A stretch of 64,000 nucleotides of DNA from Shimia_B sp039815465. Lineage in GTDB: Bacteria; Pseudomonadota; Alphaproteobacteria; Rhodobacterales; Rhodobacteraceae. Below are positions 40,106 through 49,855 of this stretch, one piece after another. Below the pieces are notes generated by a model. That model was not told where the DNA came from and did not search any database. It saw only the letters and a list, made by a program, of their open reading frames with translations. The stretch is from NCBI GenBank assembly GCA_039815465.1, contig JBCBZG010000022.1, positions 1-64,000 of the forward strand, read 5' to 3'. The translations under genes were made by a program, and so were the position numbers. Positions within the stretch are counted from its first letter, which is position 1. Every line of letters starts with the position of its first letter.

Positions 40106-42516
40106 GCCCTGAGCCGCGCGCCAGTGGGATCAAATGGTGCCGCGTCCAAAATCCGTGCGCGGTGCGGCTTGCCCAGAAGGAACACCTCTACCGCATCCCC
40201 CGGACCCGCCACTGCCGGGTTGGCGTAGCCGATGGCGAGCGACGCCCCCACGTGATAGCCATAGGCCCCCGAGGTCACGCGTCCCACGGGGCGGCCATCG
40301 GGCGCAAAAATCGGCTCGCCACCCGCGGCATCGGCATCCTCCGCCTCGATCTCGAACACCCGCAGCACCTCCCGCGGGGCGTTATCCTTGATCGCCAGAT
40401 ACGCGTCCTTGTGCAGGAAATCCTTGTCGAGCTTGATGAGGCCAGCCAGCCCCACCTCCTGCGGCCAGTATTCCTGAGAATACTCCCGGCCCCAGGACCC
40501 ATAGCCCTTCTCGATCCTGAGACTGCCCAAAGCCCGCGACCCCACAGGCCCCCCGCCGAGCTCGCGCGCAGCCTCCACCACAGCACTGTACAAAGCCACC
40601 TGATCGCCTGCGTCGCAATGCAGCTCCCACCCCAGGTCGCCCGTAAACGAAACACGCAGCGCTAGCGCATCAACCCCCGCCACCACGATCTTGCGCGAGC
40701 GCATAAATCGGAAGGCCTCATTCGTCAGATCCGCATTGGTCAGCCGCTGGAGCAGCTCCCGCGACTTCGGCCCCGCCACATTCACGCCCGCAACCTTGTC
40801 GGTGAGGTTCGCGAATGTCGTCCCCTCCGGCAGCGGCACCATGTCAAAGAAGCGCCGGTGGTAATGCTCCGCCATACCGGAGCCTACCATCATATAGGCA
40901 TCCTCGCCCGTCTTCGTGATCGTGAAGTCGCCCGCCACGCCGCCGCGCACGGAAATGAGCGGCGTCAGGCACGACCGCCCCACCTCCGTCGGCACCCGGT
41001 TCGCGACCAGCGCCTCAAGCCACTCAAACGCCCCCGGCCCGGTGATCTCGTAATTCGCGAAGTTGGAGATATCGATGACCCCCACGCTCTGCCGCAGCAT
41101 GGTCACTTCACGGCCCACAGGCTCCCACCAGTTCTGGCGGGTGAACCCGTTCGTCTCCGCGACGCCGGGCACGTCGGCAAACCACAGCGGATGCTCCCAC
41201 CCGCAATTCAGCCCAAACACCGCCCCCATGTCGCGCTGCATCTCATAGGCGGGGCGCACGCGGGCAGGGCGGCCTGCGCTGTGCTCCTCATTGGGGAAAT
41301 GGATCGCGAAGCGGTGGGTGTATTGGTCTTCGACGCGCGCCTTGGTGAAGGCTTTGTCGGCCCAGTCCCCAAACCGCGCCACGTCCCAGGCGAACATGTC
41401 GTATTGCGGCTCGCCCTCGATCATCCACTGCGCACTGAGCAGCCCCAGCCCACCGGATTGCGAGAACCCCGGAATGATCCCACCGCAGAGGAAGTAATTG
41501 CGCATCCCCGGCACCGGCCCCCAAAGCGCGCTCGAATCCGGCGACCAGATCATCGGGCCGTTGATCACCCGCTTGATCCCCGCCGTTTCCGCCGCTGGGA
41601 TCCGCTCCATCGCGCGCATCACGTTCTCCATGATCCGGTCGAGGTCATCGGGGAAGAGGTCATGCGCGAAATCGAGCGGCGTGCCGTCTTCGGCCCAGAA
41701 CCGCATGTCGCGCTCATAGGCGCCGATGAGGAGGCCCTGACCCTCTTGCCGCAGGTAATATTCCCCGTCGCGGTCGGCGATGGACGGCAGGCGGGTCCCA
41801 TGGGCCTCCACCTCCGCAATCGTCTCCGTGACGAAATACTGGTGCTCGGTAGGTTGCAGTGGCAGCGTCAGCCCTGCCATCGCGGCCACCTCGCGGCCCC
41901 AGAGCCCCGCGGCATTCACCACCCACTGCGTATGAATATCGCCCTTCTCCGTCCGCACGATCCAGCTGCCATCGGGCTGCGGGTCGGTGCCGATGACGGG
42001 GCAGAACCGCTCAATCTCCGCCCCCATGGCGCGGGCCCCGGCGGCGTAGGCGTGGGTGACGCCCGACGGGTCTACATTCCCGCCCGAGGGCTCGAACATG
42101 ATGCAGCGGATGTCATCGAACTGAGCGAGCGGGTGCAGCTCCTTCGCGCGCTCCCGGCTGATCTCGTAGAATTCCAGCCCGTAGAACCGCGCCTTGGCCT
42201 CTTGCAATCGCAGCTGATGCTCCCGCGCCTCCGTCTGGGCGAGGTAAAGCGACCCCGGCTGAAACACCCCGCAGCCCTGGCCGGTCTCGGCCTCCAGCTG
42301 CCTATAAAGGTCCATCGTGTAATGCTGGATCCGCGTGATGTTGTTGTTGTCATGAAGCCCATGGATCCCCGCCGCCGCGTGCCAGGTGGAGCCCGACGTC
42401 AGCTCATCACGTTCCAGCAGCACCACATCGCGCCAGCCGAGCTTCGCCAGATGATAGAGGATCGAACAGCCCACGAGCCCCCCGCCAATCACCACCGCCT
42501 GTGCATGTGTTTTCAT
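40102..42516 (-). CDS. FAD oxidoreductase-GcvT fusion (dimethylglycine/sarcosine dehydrogenase-like)
   Basis: The 804-residue protein starts MKTHAQAVVIGGGLVGCSIL with the FAD dinucleotide motif GGGLVG, then SGSTWHAAAGIHGL (covalent-flavin His region in DMGDH-type enzymes). The DAO-type domain spans about residues 1-370, a linker about 370-430, and the aminomethyltransferase (GcvT) and barrel C-terminal domains 430-790 (GVIDISNFANYEITGPGAFE, EIGW-like DLGWELHC). It demethylates an N-methyl amine, passing formaldehyde units to tetrahydrofolate. Start ATG 42516 has GAGGG upstream. It is divergent from a LysR gene that probably controls it. Confidence 0.88.
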   Translation of the reverse strand: MKTHAQAVVIGGGLVGCSILYHLAKLGWRDVVLLERDELTSGSTWHAAAGIHGLHDNNNITRIQHYTMDLYRQLEAETGQGCGVFQPGSLYLAQTEAREHQLRLQEAKARFYGLEFYEISRERAKELHPLAQFDDIRCIMFEPSGGNVDPSGVTHAYAAGARAMGAEIERFCPVIGTDPQPDGSWIVRTEKGDIHTQWVVNAAGLWGREVAAMAGLTLPLQPTEHQYFVTETIAEVEAHGTRLPSIADRDGEYYLRQEGQGLLIGAYERDMRFWAEDGTPLDFAHDLFPDDLDRIMENVMRAMERIPAAETAGIKRVINGPMIWSPDSSALWGPVPGMRNYFLCGGIIPGFSQSGGLGLLSAQWMIEGEPQYDMFAWDVARFGDWADKAFTKARVEDQYTHRFAIHFPNEEHSAGRPARVRPAYEMQRDMGAVFGLNCGWEHPLWFADVPGVAETNGFTRQNWWEPVGREVTMLRQSVGVIDISNFANYEITGPGAFEWLEALVANRVPTEVGRSCLTPLISVRGGVAGDFTITKTGEDAYMMVGSGMAEHYHRRFFDMVPLPEGTTFANLTDKVAGVNVAGPKSRELLQRLTNADLTNEAFRFMRSRKIVVAGVDALALRVSFTGDLGWELHCDAGDQVALYSAVVEAARELGGGPVGSRALGSLRIEKGYGSWGREYSQEYWPQEVGLAGLIKLDKDFLHKDAYLAIKDNAPREVLRVFEIEAEDADAAGGEPIFAPDGRPVGRVTSGAYGYHVGASLAIGYANPAVAGPGDAVEVFLLGKPHRARILDAAPFDPTGARLRA

Positions 42517-42660
42517 CTTTGCCCTCATCACCCCACGCGCGCATCGCGCACAGTCTGTGCAGAAAACGCGCGGAAATCCCGTGGACAATGCGCGGCCTAT
42601 GCCCCAATAAACCTGGGGTCATGGGGCGCGCCATGACCCAGTCTTGTTGGGGTTCGGACC

Positions 42661-43530
42661 ATGGCACTGCCACCGCTGCACTACCTAAGCTCGTTCGAGG
42701 CCGCCGCCCGGTCGCTCAGCTTCACAGCCGCCGCGGGGGAGCTCAACCTGTCGCAAGCCGCCGTCAGCGGCCATGTCCGCGCGTTAGAGCAGTTCGTGGG
42801 CGGCCCGCTCTTTGAACGCCATGCGCGGTCGCTGTCGCTGACGACACTGGGCACGGCTTACCTGCCGTCGGTGCAGCAAGCGCTGGCGCTCGTGGCCATC
42901 GGCACCGATTCCATCATCAAGCGGCGCGACGGGCGCAAGGTCGTGATCTCCTGCCCCGTGACCCTGGCAGAGGGGTGGCTGGCGGGCGTCATCACCCGCT
43001 TTTCCGCGATCCATCCGGAGATCGCCATCACCATCCACGCCCGCGTCTGGCAAGATGAACCGCCGGAGATCGCCGACCTGATCCTGGCCAGCGCCCATCA
43101 AGACGCCATCGCCACAGGCAGCGCGGTGCTGTGGCGCGACCGCTTGGTGCTCTGCGCGGCGCCGGGCTATGCGGCGGGGGATCTGTCCCAAGCGCGTTGG
43201 ATCCAGGTGCTCAGCCACACAGATTTCTGGCCTGTGGCCACCGCCGCGCTGGGCCTAACGAGCGGCGATATCGACACTGAGCCGACATTCACGAGCTCCT
43301 TTTCCACGGCGCTCGCGCTCGCGCGGGACGGTCACGGGATCGCGGTCGTGCCGCTGTGCTATGCCGAGCGTGCGCTGAGCGCGGGTCACGTCGTATCGGT
43401 CCTGGATCGCGATCTGCCCATTCCCTACGCGATGACCCTCACCCAGCCAGAGGCAAAGGCGACGGCGAGCATCACCGCCGCCCGCGACCACATCATCGCT
43501 GCCGCGAAAGAGGCGCCGCACGCGCGCTAG
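42661..43530 (+). CDS. LysR-family transcriptional regulator (GcvA-like)
   Basis: The 289-residue protein begins MALPPLHYLSSFEAAARSLS with the HTH SFTAAAGELNLSQAAVSGHV followed by LysR-type dimer helix. Its periplasmic-binding-like effector domain includes VISCPVTLAEGWLAGVITRF and the closing PLCYAERALSAG. The start, LPPLxxLxxFEAAARxxSFT, is the GcvA subgroup. It is divergent from the FAD-GcvT/dioxygenase pair across 144 bases and probably activates it when the methylated amine is present. Confidence 0.88.
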   Translation: MALPPLHYLSSFEAAARSLSFTAAAGELNLSQAAVSGHVRALEQFVGGPLFERHARSLSLTTLGTAYLPSVQQALALVAIGTDSIIKRRDGRKVVISCPVTLAEGWLAGVITRFSAIHPEIAITIHARVWQDEPPEIADLILASAHQDAIATGSAVLWRDRLVLCAAPGYAAGDLSQARWIQVLSHTDFWPVATAALGLTSGDIDTEPTFTSSFSTALALARDGHGIAVVPLCYAERALSAGHVVSVLDRDLPIPYAMTLTQPEAKATASITAARDHIIAAAKEAPHAR

Positions 43531-43531
43531 G

Positions 43532-44956
43532 TCAGCAGGGAAAGAGCCCGGGGCAGCGCACCGGGATCACCCGGCGCGCGATGGGCTCAAAGGCCGCGCG
43601 GAAATGGGTGGTGCTTTTGACCGCTACGATGTCAGCCGCACAGGGGTCGAGCCCAAAGGACGTGAAATGCGCGAGGTCGAGGCATTGGTTGCGAATGCTG
43701 GTCACGACGATGCGGATATCGGCGCCCGCGTCGGGCAAGGACAGCACCGCTGAGGGGCCGAGAGTCGCGACGCCACCCCCATACATTTCGCCCGAATAGC
43801 GGCAGGTTCCGTCGCTGAGCGCGTCCACGCGGAACCGACCTTCGTATGGCGCGTCGCCTAGGACACCAGACCGCCCGCCGAGCGCGGCGTTGAAAGACGC
43901 GCCTGGCCCCGCCCTATGGGCGCGCGCCGCGACGTCTGGATCGTGCATGAGACCAAGCAAGGCGCGCTCCACCTCCGCGGCGACCAAGGCCCGCAGCAGA
44001 CCTGTGGTATCCGACGACGCGCCCGCGCCGGGATTGTCTTGCACATCGGCGAGTACGACAGGCCCTGACCCTATCCCTGGCCCTGCCTGCGCCGTGCGGA
44101 TCGCGTCCTCCGCCGTCCAAAGCGTGGTGTCAAATGCGCCGTGCGCGGCGTTGAATGCGGCCATGGCCTGATCCGCACGGCGCGCAGCCTCCGCGTCCGT
44201 AGGCGCATAGGCCACGACCGATGTGCCACGGTCAGGGCTCTGGCCCGCGGTAAAGCCGAGCGCCATCTCCACCAACGTGTCTCTCTCATCGGGCAGCGCA
44301 GCATAGAGCGCCCGCGCCGGATCGACGCCCGTGTTCTGCGCGTGGACCGGGATGATCTTGGCCGTGTGGCGCAAGGCCTTGGCCGGGCGCGGCCCGTCGA
44401 TGCAGGCCATCAGCCGTGCAAATGCCCGCGCGCCCGTCTGCCCCATATCGAGATGCGGATAGGTGCGAAAGATGCAGATCACATCGCTCAGCCCCACCAT
44501 CGCGGGGGAGATATTGGCATGCAGATCAAGGCTCACCGCGATGCGCACATCCGCCCCAACGCAGTCCCGCACCAGCGCAAGCAGCGCGCCTTCCCCGTCG
44601 GGGCTGTCATCGGTGATCATCGCACCGTGGAGGTCGAGATACACAGCGTCGAGCGGCCCCGCGGCGCGGAGACCTGCGATGATATCGGCTGCGATGGACG
44701 TGAATGCCTCCGCGGTGACGTGGCCCCCCGGCTCTGCGGCGCACCACAGGATGGGGATCACCGTGGCGCCGCCCGCCTCGGCGGCCGCTGCAAACCCCGC
44801 GATGGGCAGGTTCATGCCCCGCGTGCCCGCCACGACATCTGCGCCGCGCAAGAGCCCCGGCCACGAATCCGCCATCTCAAAATCGGCGCGTGTCGTGGGG
44901 CGGGGCGACAGGCTGTTGGTTTCGTGCTGAAACCCGGCAATCGCGATCCGTGGCAT
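43532..44956 (-). CDS. M81-family metallopeptidase (MlrC/microcystinase-C-like)
   Basis: The 474-residue protein begins MPRIAIAGFQHETNSLSPRP. HETNSLSP is the family signature of M81 (MlrC-like) proteins, whose His/Asp residues bind zinc. Further conserved blocks are YLDLHGAMITDDSPDGEGAL, SLDLHANISPAM, TYPHLDMGQTG and VVLADVQDNPGAGASSDTTG. MlrC cleaves linearised microcystin in the cytoplasm, and most homologues act on unknown peptides or amides. It is the last gene of the ABC-transporter/CocE operon and starts 7 bases after the alpha/beta hydrolase gene. Confidence 0.87.
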   Translation of the reverse strand: MPRIAIAGFQHETNSLSPRPTTRADFEMADSWPGLLRGADVVAGTRGMNLPIAGFAAAAEAGGATVIPILWCAAEPGGHVTAEAFTSIAADIIAGLRAAGPLDAVYLDLHGAMITDDSPDGEGALLALVRDCVGADVRIAVSLDLHANISPAMVGLSDVICIFRTYPHLDMGQTGARAFARLMACIDGPRPAKALRHTAKIIPVHAQNTGVDPARALYAALPDERDTLVEMALGFTAGQSPDRGTSVVAYAPTDAEAARRADQAMAAFNAAHGAFDTTLWTAEDAIRTAQAGPGIGSGPVVLADVQDNPGAGASSDTTGLLRALVAAEVERALLGLMHDPDVAARAHRAGPGASFNAALGGRSGVLGDAPYEGRFRVDALSDGTCRYSGEMYGGGVATLGPSAVLSLPDAGADIRIVVTSIRNQCLDLAHFTSFGLDPCAADIVAVKSTTHFRAAFEPIARRVIPVRCPGLFPC

Positions 44957-44963
44957 GGCCGCG

Positions 44964-45815
44964 TCAGTCGTGGAGCGCCTGAAGAATGTCAATCAGCAGC
45001 GCCGCGACCTCCCCCGGTTTGTGGCGCACCATCGAGACATGGCCGAGCCCTGCAAGTTCGTAAAAATGTCCCTCTGGGGCCAGGTCAGACACGACTTTGC
45101 ACATCGACGGCGCCGTCTGGACGTCCTCGGAAAAGGAGATGACGTGGAACGGCACCGGGCAGGTTTTGAGGCCCTCGCGGCAGTCGAAATCCAGGCACGC
45201 CTGCCACTGGTCAATCGTGTCCTTGGGGTCGCGGTCGCGGAAACGGGCGGTGTAGCTGTCCTTCACCGCTGCCCAAAGCGTGGGATCATGGAGTGCTTTG
45301 GCCGGGAACGCGTAGGCCGCGTAGTGGGGCGCGAGGAAGTAATCGGGCAGTGTGATGCCCGCGCGGCGGATGTCGATTTCAGCCTGCATCCAGTCCCGCG
45401 TGAACCCGTCGATATAGGCCGCTGTGCCCATGGGCACCGCCAGGCGCACCTTATCCGGGTGCGCGATGGCCGCGGCCTGGGTGATGAGCCCCCCCATGGA
45501 CAGCCCGGTGACCGCCGCGCCCTTTGGGCAGAACGCGGCCAAGACAGCGGCGCAGTCCTCCGCCATATCCTCGATCGTCCAGGGGGCCGGGGGGGCTTTG
45601 GTGTCGCCTGCACCGCGCGGGTCGTAGGCGATGCAGCGAAACTGGTCTGATAGGCGCGCGAATTGCTGGGAATAGGCCTCTGCCACTTGGTCGCCACCGG
45701 GGACAAAGACGACGTCGGGCCCGGTGCCCTGGACCACGACGCGCATGGTGACACCGGCGTCGGTGGTGAGGGTATGAGTCTCTGCGCTGTCGGAAAAGCT
45801 TGGGAAAACGCTCAT
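44964..45815 (-). CDS. alpha/beta-fold hydrolase
   Basis: The 283-residue protein has the alpha/beta hydrolase fold: PDVVFVPGGDQVAEAYSQQF with the oxyanion region, RCIAYDPRGAGDTKAP, nucleophile Ser in VTGLSMGGLITQAAAIA near residue 106, and catalytic His in AGLGHVSMVRH near 260. It may be an esterase or amidase of moderate size. It lies in the operon between CocE-type and M81 genes with gaps of 9 and 7 bases. The substrate is unknown. Confidence 0.85.
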   Translation of the reverse strand: MSVFPSFSDSAETHTLTTDAGVTMRVVVQGTGPDVVFVPGGDQVAEAYSQQFARLSDQFRCIAYDPRGAGDTKAPPAPWTIEDMAEDCAAVLAAFCPKGAAVTGLSMGGLITQAAAIAHPDKVRLAVPMGTAAYIDGFTRDWMQAEIDIRRAGITLPDYFLAPHYAAYAFPAKALHDPTLWAAVKDSYTARFRDRDPKDTIDQWQACLDFDCREGLKTCPVPFHVISFSEDVQTAPSMCKVVSDLAPEGHFYELAGLGHVSMVRHKPGEVAALLIDILQALHD

Positions 45816-45824
45816 GGCCTGTCC

Positions 45825-47849
45825 TTATACGTGGTCGCGGGGGATGTCCTCGGCCCAGCTGCGGGTCGTGACGATGCCGTCTGCGTCGCGCGCCTCCAGC
45901 GTGGCGGTCACCCGCCAGACGTCGCGGCGCGCCTCAAGCGTGATCCGGCTGTCCACCGTCGCGCGCCAGTCGCCGCGGGCATAGCTTTTGACCCAGTGGC
46001 AGTCCCCACGGGCGCTCGCGGGGTCGTCCGGGTGGATGCTCAAGCGTTCCTGGGTGCGGTAGCGTACGGTTATGCCGGTATGCAGATGCTCGACCTCGCC
46101 GGTGTCGCTGAACCGCTCTAGCGTTTCGCGCCCCGTGGCGTGGTCGAGCGTGGTGTGCCGATGCGCGGCGCCCTCGCTGACCACCCGGGTACGAAGCGGG
46201 GCGGCGGCCTCAGGCGGTCCAAACGGGGGGAGCGGCACCGCATCGGCCCTATCGGCTACCAGCGGCAGCACAAGCCGCGCATTAGTTAGCGTCAGTGCGG
46301 CGGCCTCGGGTGCGGGAAAGGCTATGGGCCAATAGGCCTGCGACAGCTGCAGCCGCAGCCGGTGCCCCGCCGGGACCCGCTGCCCGATGACGTTGAGCTG
46401 GACCGCAACCTCCACCGCCGCGCCCGCGGGCATCGGTGTGGGCGCGGCATGGCTCTTGCGGTGCGACAGGTTCAGCAGGCCAAAGCTCGCCAGCGTCGCC
46501 GCCCCATCGGGCGCCACGACCGACAGCACCGCGGCGAGCGTCGCCTGGGGCACGCTGCTTTCGACCCGGGCGTGGAGCATCGGCAGGCCCAAAATCTCCA
46601 GATCCTCCTTCAGCGGCGCGGTTTCGAGGCAGACCATCCGCCCGGCTTCCAAGCGCTGATCGAGGGGTCCGTCGGCGCCATACATGCACCAGTTCTGCGC
46701 CGCGATCCCCGCCGTTTCGGGGCAAGCGACGCGCAGCGGCGCGGGGTTAGGGGCAGGGTCGGGAGCGGGGCCGAGCCCCCCGGGCGTGACGTGAAACTGC
46801 CGCGCCCCGGCACCCGGTGCCGGCCAGGCGGGCGCGCTGACCCAGCGGCCTGGCCGCTCGGCGGGGTTCGGGTTGGGGGCGCTTGGCTCCTGCACCCAGG
46901 CGCGGATCATCGGCTCCTCCATGATGCCGGTGTCGATGCCTTTGAGGTGCTGATCCCACCACCGCAAACACTCCTGCAGGAACCCGATCCGGGGGCCCGG
47001 TGTCGCAAAATGCGGGTATTTGTGGGCCCAAGGTCCGACCAGCGCCTTTCGCGGGCAGCTGAGATGTTCCATCATCCGAAAGATCGGGTTGGTGTAGCCA
47101 TCTGCGTAGCCGCCCACGGCGTAAACCGGCACCTCGACGGCGCTGTAGTCCTCGCAGATCGACCCATGCGCGTAAAAGCCATCGCGCCGCTGGTGGCGCA
47201 CCCAGTCCAGGAACCAGAGCCCGTTGGCGCCAAGCCGTTCGAGCCACATGTCGCGCCAGCGGTCGCCGACGATGGCCGGGTCGGGCGGCGTGTTGGCGAT
47301 GGCAAACGCCGTGGCCCCCCATGCGAGCTTATCGGTTAGCATCGCGCCACCCATAAAGTGGATGTCGTCGGCGTAGCGGTCATCGGTGGAACACAGCGTG
47401 ATCACCGCGCCGAGCGCCGCAGGCTGCCGCGCCGCGACTTGCAGCCCGTTGAACCCGCCCCAGCTGATCCCGATCATCCCCACCGTGCCAGAACACCAGG
47501 GCTGAGCGGCCAGCCAGTCGATGACGGCCACCGCGTCGTCTTGTTCCTGGAGCAGATACTCCCCCAGGCACACCCCCTCCCTATCGCCCGTCCCGCGCAT
47601 ATCCACCCGCACGCCGGCATAGCCGTGCCCGGCGAAATAGGGGTGGGTGAGGTGGTCACGCTCCACAGTGCCGTCGCGCTTGCGATAGGGCAGGTACTCA
47701 AGGATCGCGGGAACCGGGTCCGCCTCCGCATCCGCGGGCAACCAAATCCGTGCGGCAAGCCGCGTGCCATCGGGCATGGGGATCCACGTATTCTCGATCT
47801 CCCGCACGGGGCGGGGAAAGTCGGTGCGCGTGACGAGGTCGGGTGTCAC
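45825..47849 (-). CDS. CocE/NonD family hydrolase, copy 2 (X-Pro dipeptidyl-peptidase-like)
   Basis: The 674-residue protein has the S15/CocE layout. An alpha/beta hydrolase domain begins ENTWIPMPDGTRLAARIWLP, with YRKRDGT and VDMRGTGDREG loops and nucleophile Ser in GMIGISWGGFNGLQVAAR. A C-terminal galactose-binding-like jelly roll follows (residues about 380-560). CocE/NonD enzymes act on esters, amides or N-terminal X-Pro peptides. The start is GTG 47849 with AAGGAACGGC before it, overlapping the stop of copy 1 as GTGA. Its likeness to copy 1 suggests a tandem duplication. Confidence 0.88.
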   Translation of the reverse strand: MTPDLVTRTDFPRPVREIENTWIPMPDGTRLAARIWLPADAEADPVPAILEYLPYRKRDGTVERDHLTHPYFAGHGYAGVRVDMRGTGDREGVCLGEYLLQEQDDAVAVIDWLAAQPWCSGTVGMIGISWGGFNGLQVAARQPAALGAVITLCSTDDRYADDIHFMGGAMLTDKLAWGATAFAIANTPPDPAIVGDRWRDMWLERLGANGLWFLDWVRHQRRDGFYAHGSICEDYSAVEVPVYAVGGYADGYTNPIFRMMEHLSCPRKALVGPWAHKYPHFATPGPRIGFLQECLRWWDQHLKGIDTGIMEEPMIRAWVQEPSAPNPNPAERPGRWVSAPAWPAPGAGARQFHVTPGGLGPAPDPAPNPAPLRVACPETAGIAAQNWCMYGADGPLDQRLEAGRMVCLETAPLKEDLEILGLPMLHARVESSVPQATLAAVLSVVAPDGAATLASFGLLNLSHRKSHAAPTPMPAGAAVEVAVQLNVIGQRVPAGHRLRLQLSQAYWPIAFPAPEAAALTLTNARLVLPLVADRADAVPLPPFGPPEAAAPLRTRVVSEGAAHRHTTLDHATGRETLERFSDTGEVEHLHTGITVRYRTQERLSIHPDDPASARGDCHWVKSYARGDWRATVDSRITLEARRDVWRVTATLEARDADGIVTTRSWAEDIPRDHV

Positions 47850-49855
47850 ATGCCGTTCCTTGGGATGGTGACGTGCTCTTCCTCGGCAAAGACCTCCTCC
47901 TCCCCCGACCAGCAGGTGATACGGGCGGTGAGGTGGAACGCCTCTGCGGTTGCGGTCTGTTCGGCGAAACAGGTGATTTTGGCGTGCCAATCGTCGCGGG
48001 TGAAACTTGCGGTTTGCTCCATCACCGCGCGGGCGCTCAGCGGATCGTCGGCGTGGATCATGTAGCGCCGGTCCGAGACGTCGGAGAGCACGGTGCCGAT
48101 CTCGTCCAGGCGCAGATCACCGACCGGGCCAAAGACCCCCCCGTCGAGAAAGAACCGATGCGTCGTCTCCCCGGTGGTGAGGTCGGTGTGAAACGAGCGC
48201 TCCATCGACCCGTCCCGCACGCGCGTCACACGGCGCTTAAAGGGGCGGTCTGGCACCTCAGGCAGCGCGCGCTGCGGTGCGTCGTCCACGGCCGCACGGA
48301 CCGGAAGCGACAGCGCAGAGCTGCCCGCCGCGACCGTCAGTGTAACCGGCGCGGGCGCAGGCCACAGGATCGGCCAATAGGCGGAGGCAAGGCGCAGCAC
48401 CACCCGGTGCCCGGCCAGCACCCGGTAGCCTATTCCGTGGAGCGGGACGGTGATCTCCATCTCCTCCCCCGGGACTACGGGGGTGGGTGCGGTGTCGCTG
48501 TGCCGGTGGGTGAGGTTCGCAAAGCCCCGCGTGATCAGCGTCTGCGCCCCGTTGGGCGCCTCATCGATCAAAAGCGCGGCGACAAAGCCCTGGGTTTGAT
48601 CGGCGGACACGCCCAGCGCGACACTGGGTTGCCCCAAGATATCGAGCGGCGCGTCGAGCGCATCGCCCCGGAACGACATAGCGCCGCCAGCCTCCGCCCG
48701 CTGGTCGGTGGGCATATCCCCCGGGATCGCGAAGGAGCACATATCCCCCCCCGCCGCGCCATAAGTCTGGGGCGAACACACCGACATCGGTGCCCCCGCG
48801 ACAGGCGCGGCCCCAAGCGCCCCGTCATTGAGCCAAAGCTGCTGCGCCGTCACATGGGGGGAGGGCCAGGAGGCCTCCTCCACCCAGGTGCCAGTGCGCG
48901 CCTTGATCGTGCCCGAGGGCGCGACGCTGTCTTGCAAGAAAAACCGCAGCGGCGGCTCGTCCATCAACCCGGTGTCGATGCCCTTGAGCCAGTGGTCCCA
49001 GAACCGGATCGCCTCCGCCACGAAATCGACCTTGGGGCCGGGGACGCCCTCGTGGGGGTACAGATGCGCCCATGGGCCCATGAGCACCTTGACCGGGCCG
49101 CTCAGATGCTCGGCAATGCGAAAGGGCGTGTCGCGAAAGAGGTCGGCCCAGCCGCCAAAGAAATACACAGGCACGTCGACGTCGCCATAGGCCTCGCAGA
49201 TCGAACCGCGCCGCCACATGGCGTCATGGGTCTGATGTTCGAGCCACATGGCGGGCCAAAAGCGCGCGCCCTCGAGCCGCTGCTTCCACATGGGCAGCCA
49301 CTGGTCGGCGCCCACGATCGCGGGGTCCGGCGGCATGGCGTTGTAGAGCTGCATGATCGCGCCCCACCAGAAGTTGTCGTTGGCCAAACAGCCGCCGTAG
49401 AAATGGATGTCCTCGCGCCAGCGATCATCGCAGCCCATGACGGGGATGATCGCCTTGAGCGCGGGCGGGCGCGTGGCGGCGACTTGGAAGGCGTTGTAGG
49501 CGCCCCAGCTCTTGCCAAACATCCCCACATTGCCGTCGCACCAATCTTGGGCTGCGATCCAGGCGATGACGTCATGGCCGTCCTGGGTTTCCTGATCGGA
49601 ATATTCATCCTCGGCCAGACCATCGCTGTCACCATAGCCGCGGATATCGACGCGGATGGCGGCATAGCCTGCCTCCGCAAAGAGCGGGTGCATGCTTTCG
49701 TCGCGCATCCGCGTGCGGTCGCGGCGGCGGTAGGGGATGTATTCCAGGATGCAGGGCACGGGCGTGTCGCGCGCGCCCTCGGGCAGCCAGAGCCGCGCCG
49801 CCAGCCGTGTGCCGTCGGGCATGGGGACCCAGACGGTTTCGATCACTTCTGTCAT
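47846..49855 (-). CDS. CocE/NonD family hydrolase, copy 1 (X-Pro dipeptidyl-peptidase-like)
   Basis: The 669-residue protein starts MTEVIETVWVPMPDGTRLAA. It has CILEYIPYRRRDRTRMRDES, VDIRGYGDSDGLAEDEYSDQ, nucleophile Ser in GMFGKSWGAYNAFQVAATRP near residue 125, and a C-terminal jelly-roll domain (PLDILGQPSVALGVSADQ). It is homologous to copy 2 downstream and to a third at 56178-58136. The ATG overlaps the stop of the ATPase gene as ATGA, so it is part of the same transcript as the peptide-type ABC transporter. Confidence 0.88.
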   Translation of the reverse strand: MTEVIETVWVPMPDGTRLAARLWLPEGARDTPVPCILEYIPYRRRDRTRMRDESMHPLFAEAGYAAIRVDIRGYGDSDGLAEDEYSDQETQDGHDVIAWIAAQDWCDGNVGMFGKSWGAYNAFQVAATRPPALKAIIPVMGCDDRWREDIHFYGGCLANDNFWWGAIMQLYNAMPPDPAIVGADQWLPMWKQRLEGARFWPAMWLEHQTHDAMWRRGSICEAYGDVDVPVYFFGGWADLFRDTPFRIAEHLSGPVKVLMGPWAHLYPHEGVPGPKVDFVAEAIRFWDHWLKGIDTGLMDEPPLRFFLQDSVAPSGTIKARTGTWVEEASWPSPHVTAQQLWLNDGALGAAPVAGAPMSVCSPQTYGAAGGDMCSFAIPGDMPTDQRAEAGGAMSFRGDALDAPLDILGQPSVALGVSADQTQGFVAALLIDEAPNGAQTLITRGFANLTHRHSDTAPTPVVPGEEMEITVPLHGIGYRVLAGHRVVLRLASAYWPILWPAPAPVTLTVAAGSSALSLPVRAAVDDAPQRALPEVPDRPFKRRVTRVRDGSMERSFHTDLTTGETTHRFFLDGGVFGPVGDLRLDEIGTVLSDVSDRRYMIHADDPLSARAVMEQTASFTRDDWHAKITCFAEQTATAEAFHLTARITCWSGEEEVFAEEEHVTIPRNGM

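Noticed and set aside
40858..42636. Plus-strand frame of 592 codons opposite the FAD-GcvT fusion gene
   Set aside because: Antisense shadow of a clearly recognised enzyme; the composition is His/Arg/Pro-rich and has no motif.
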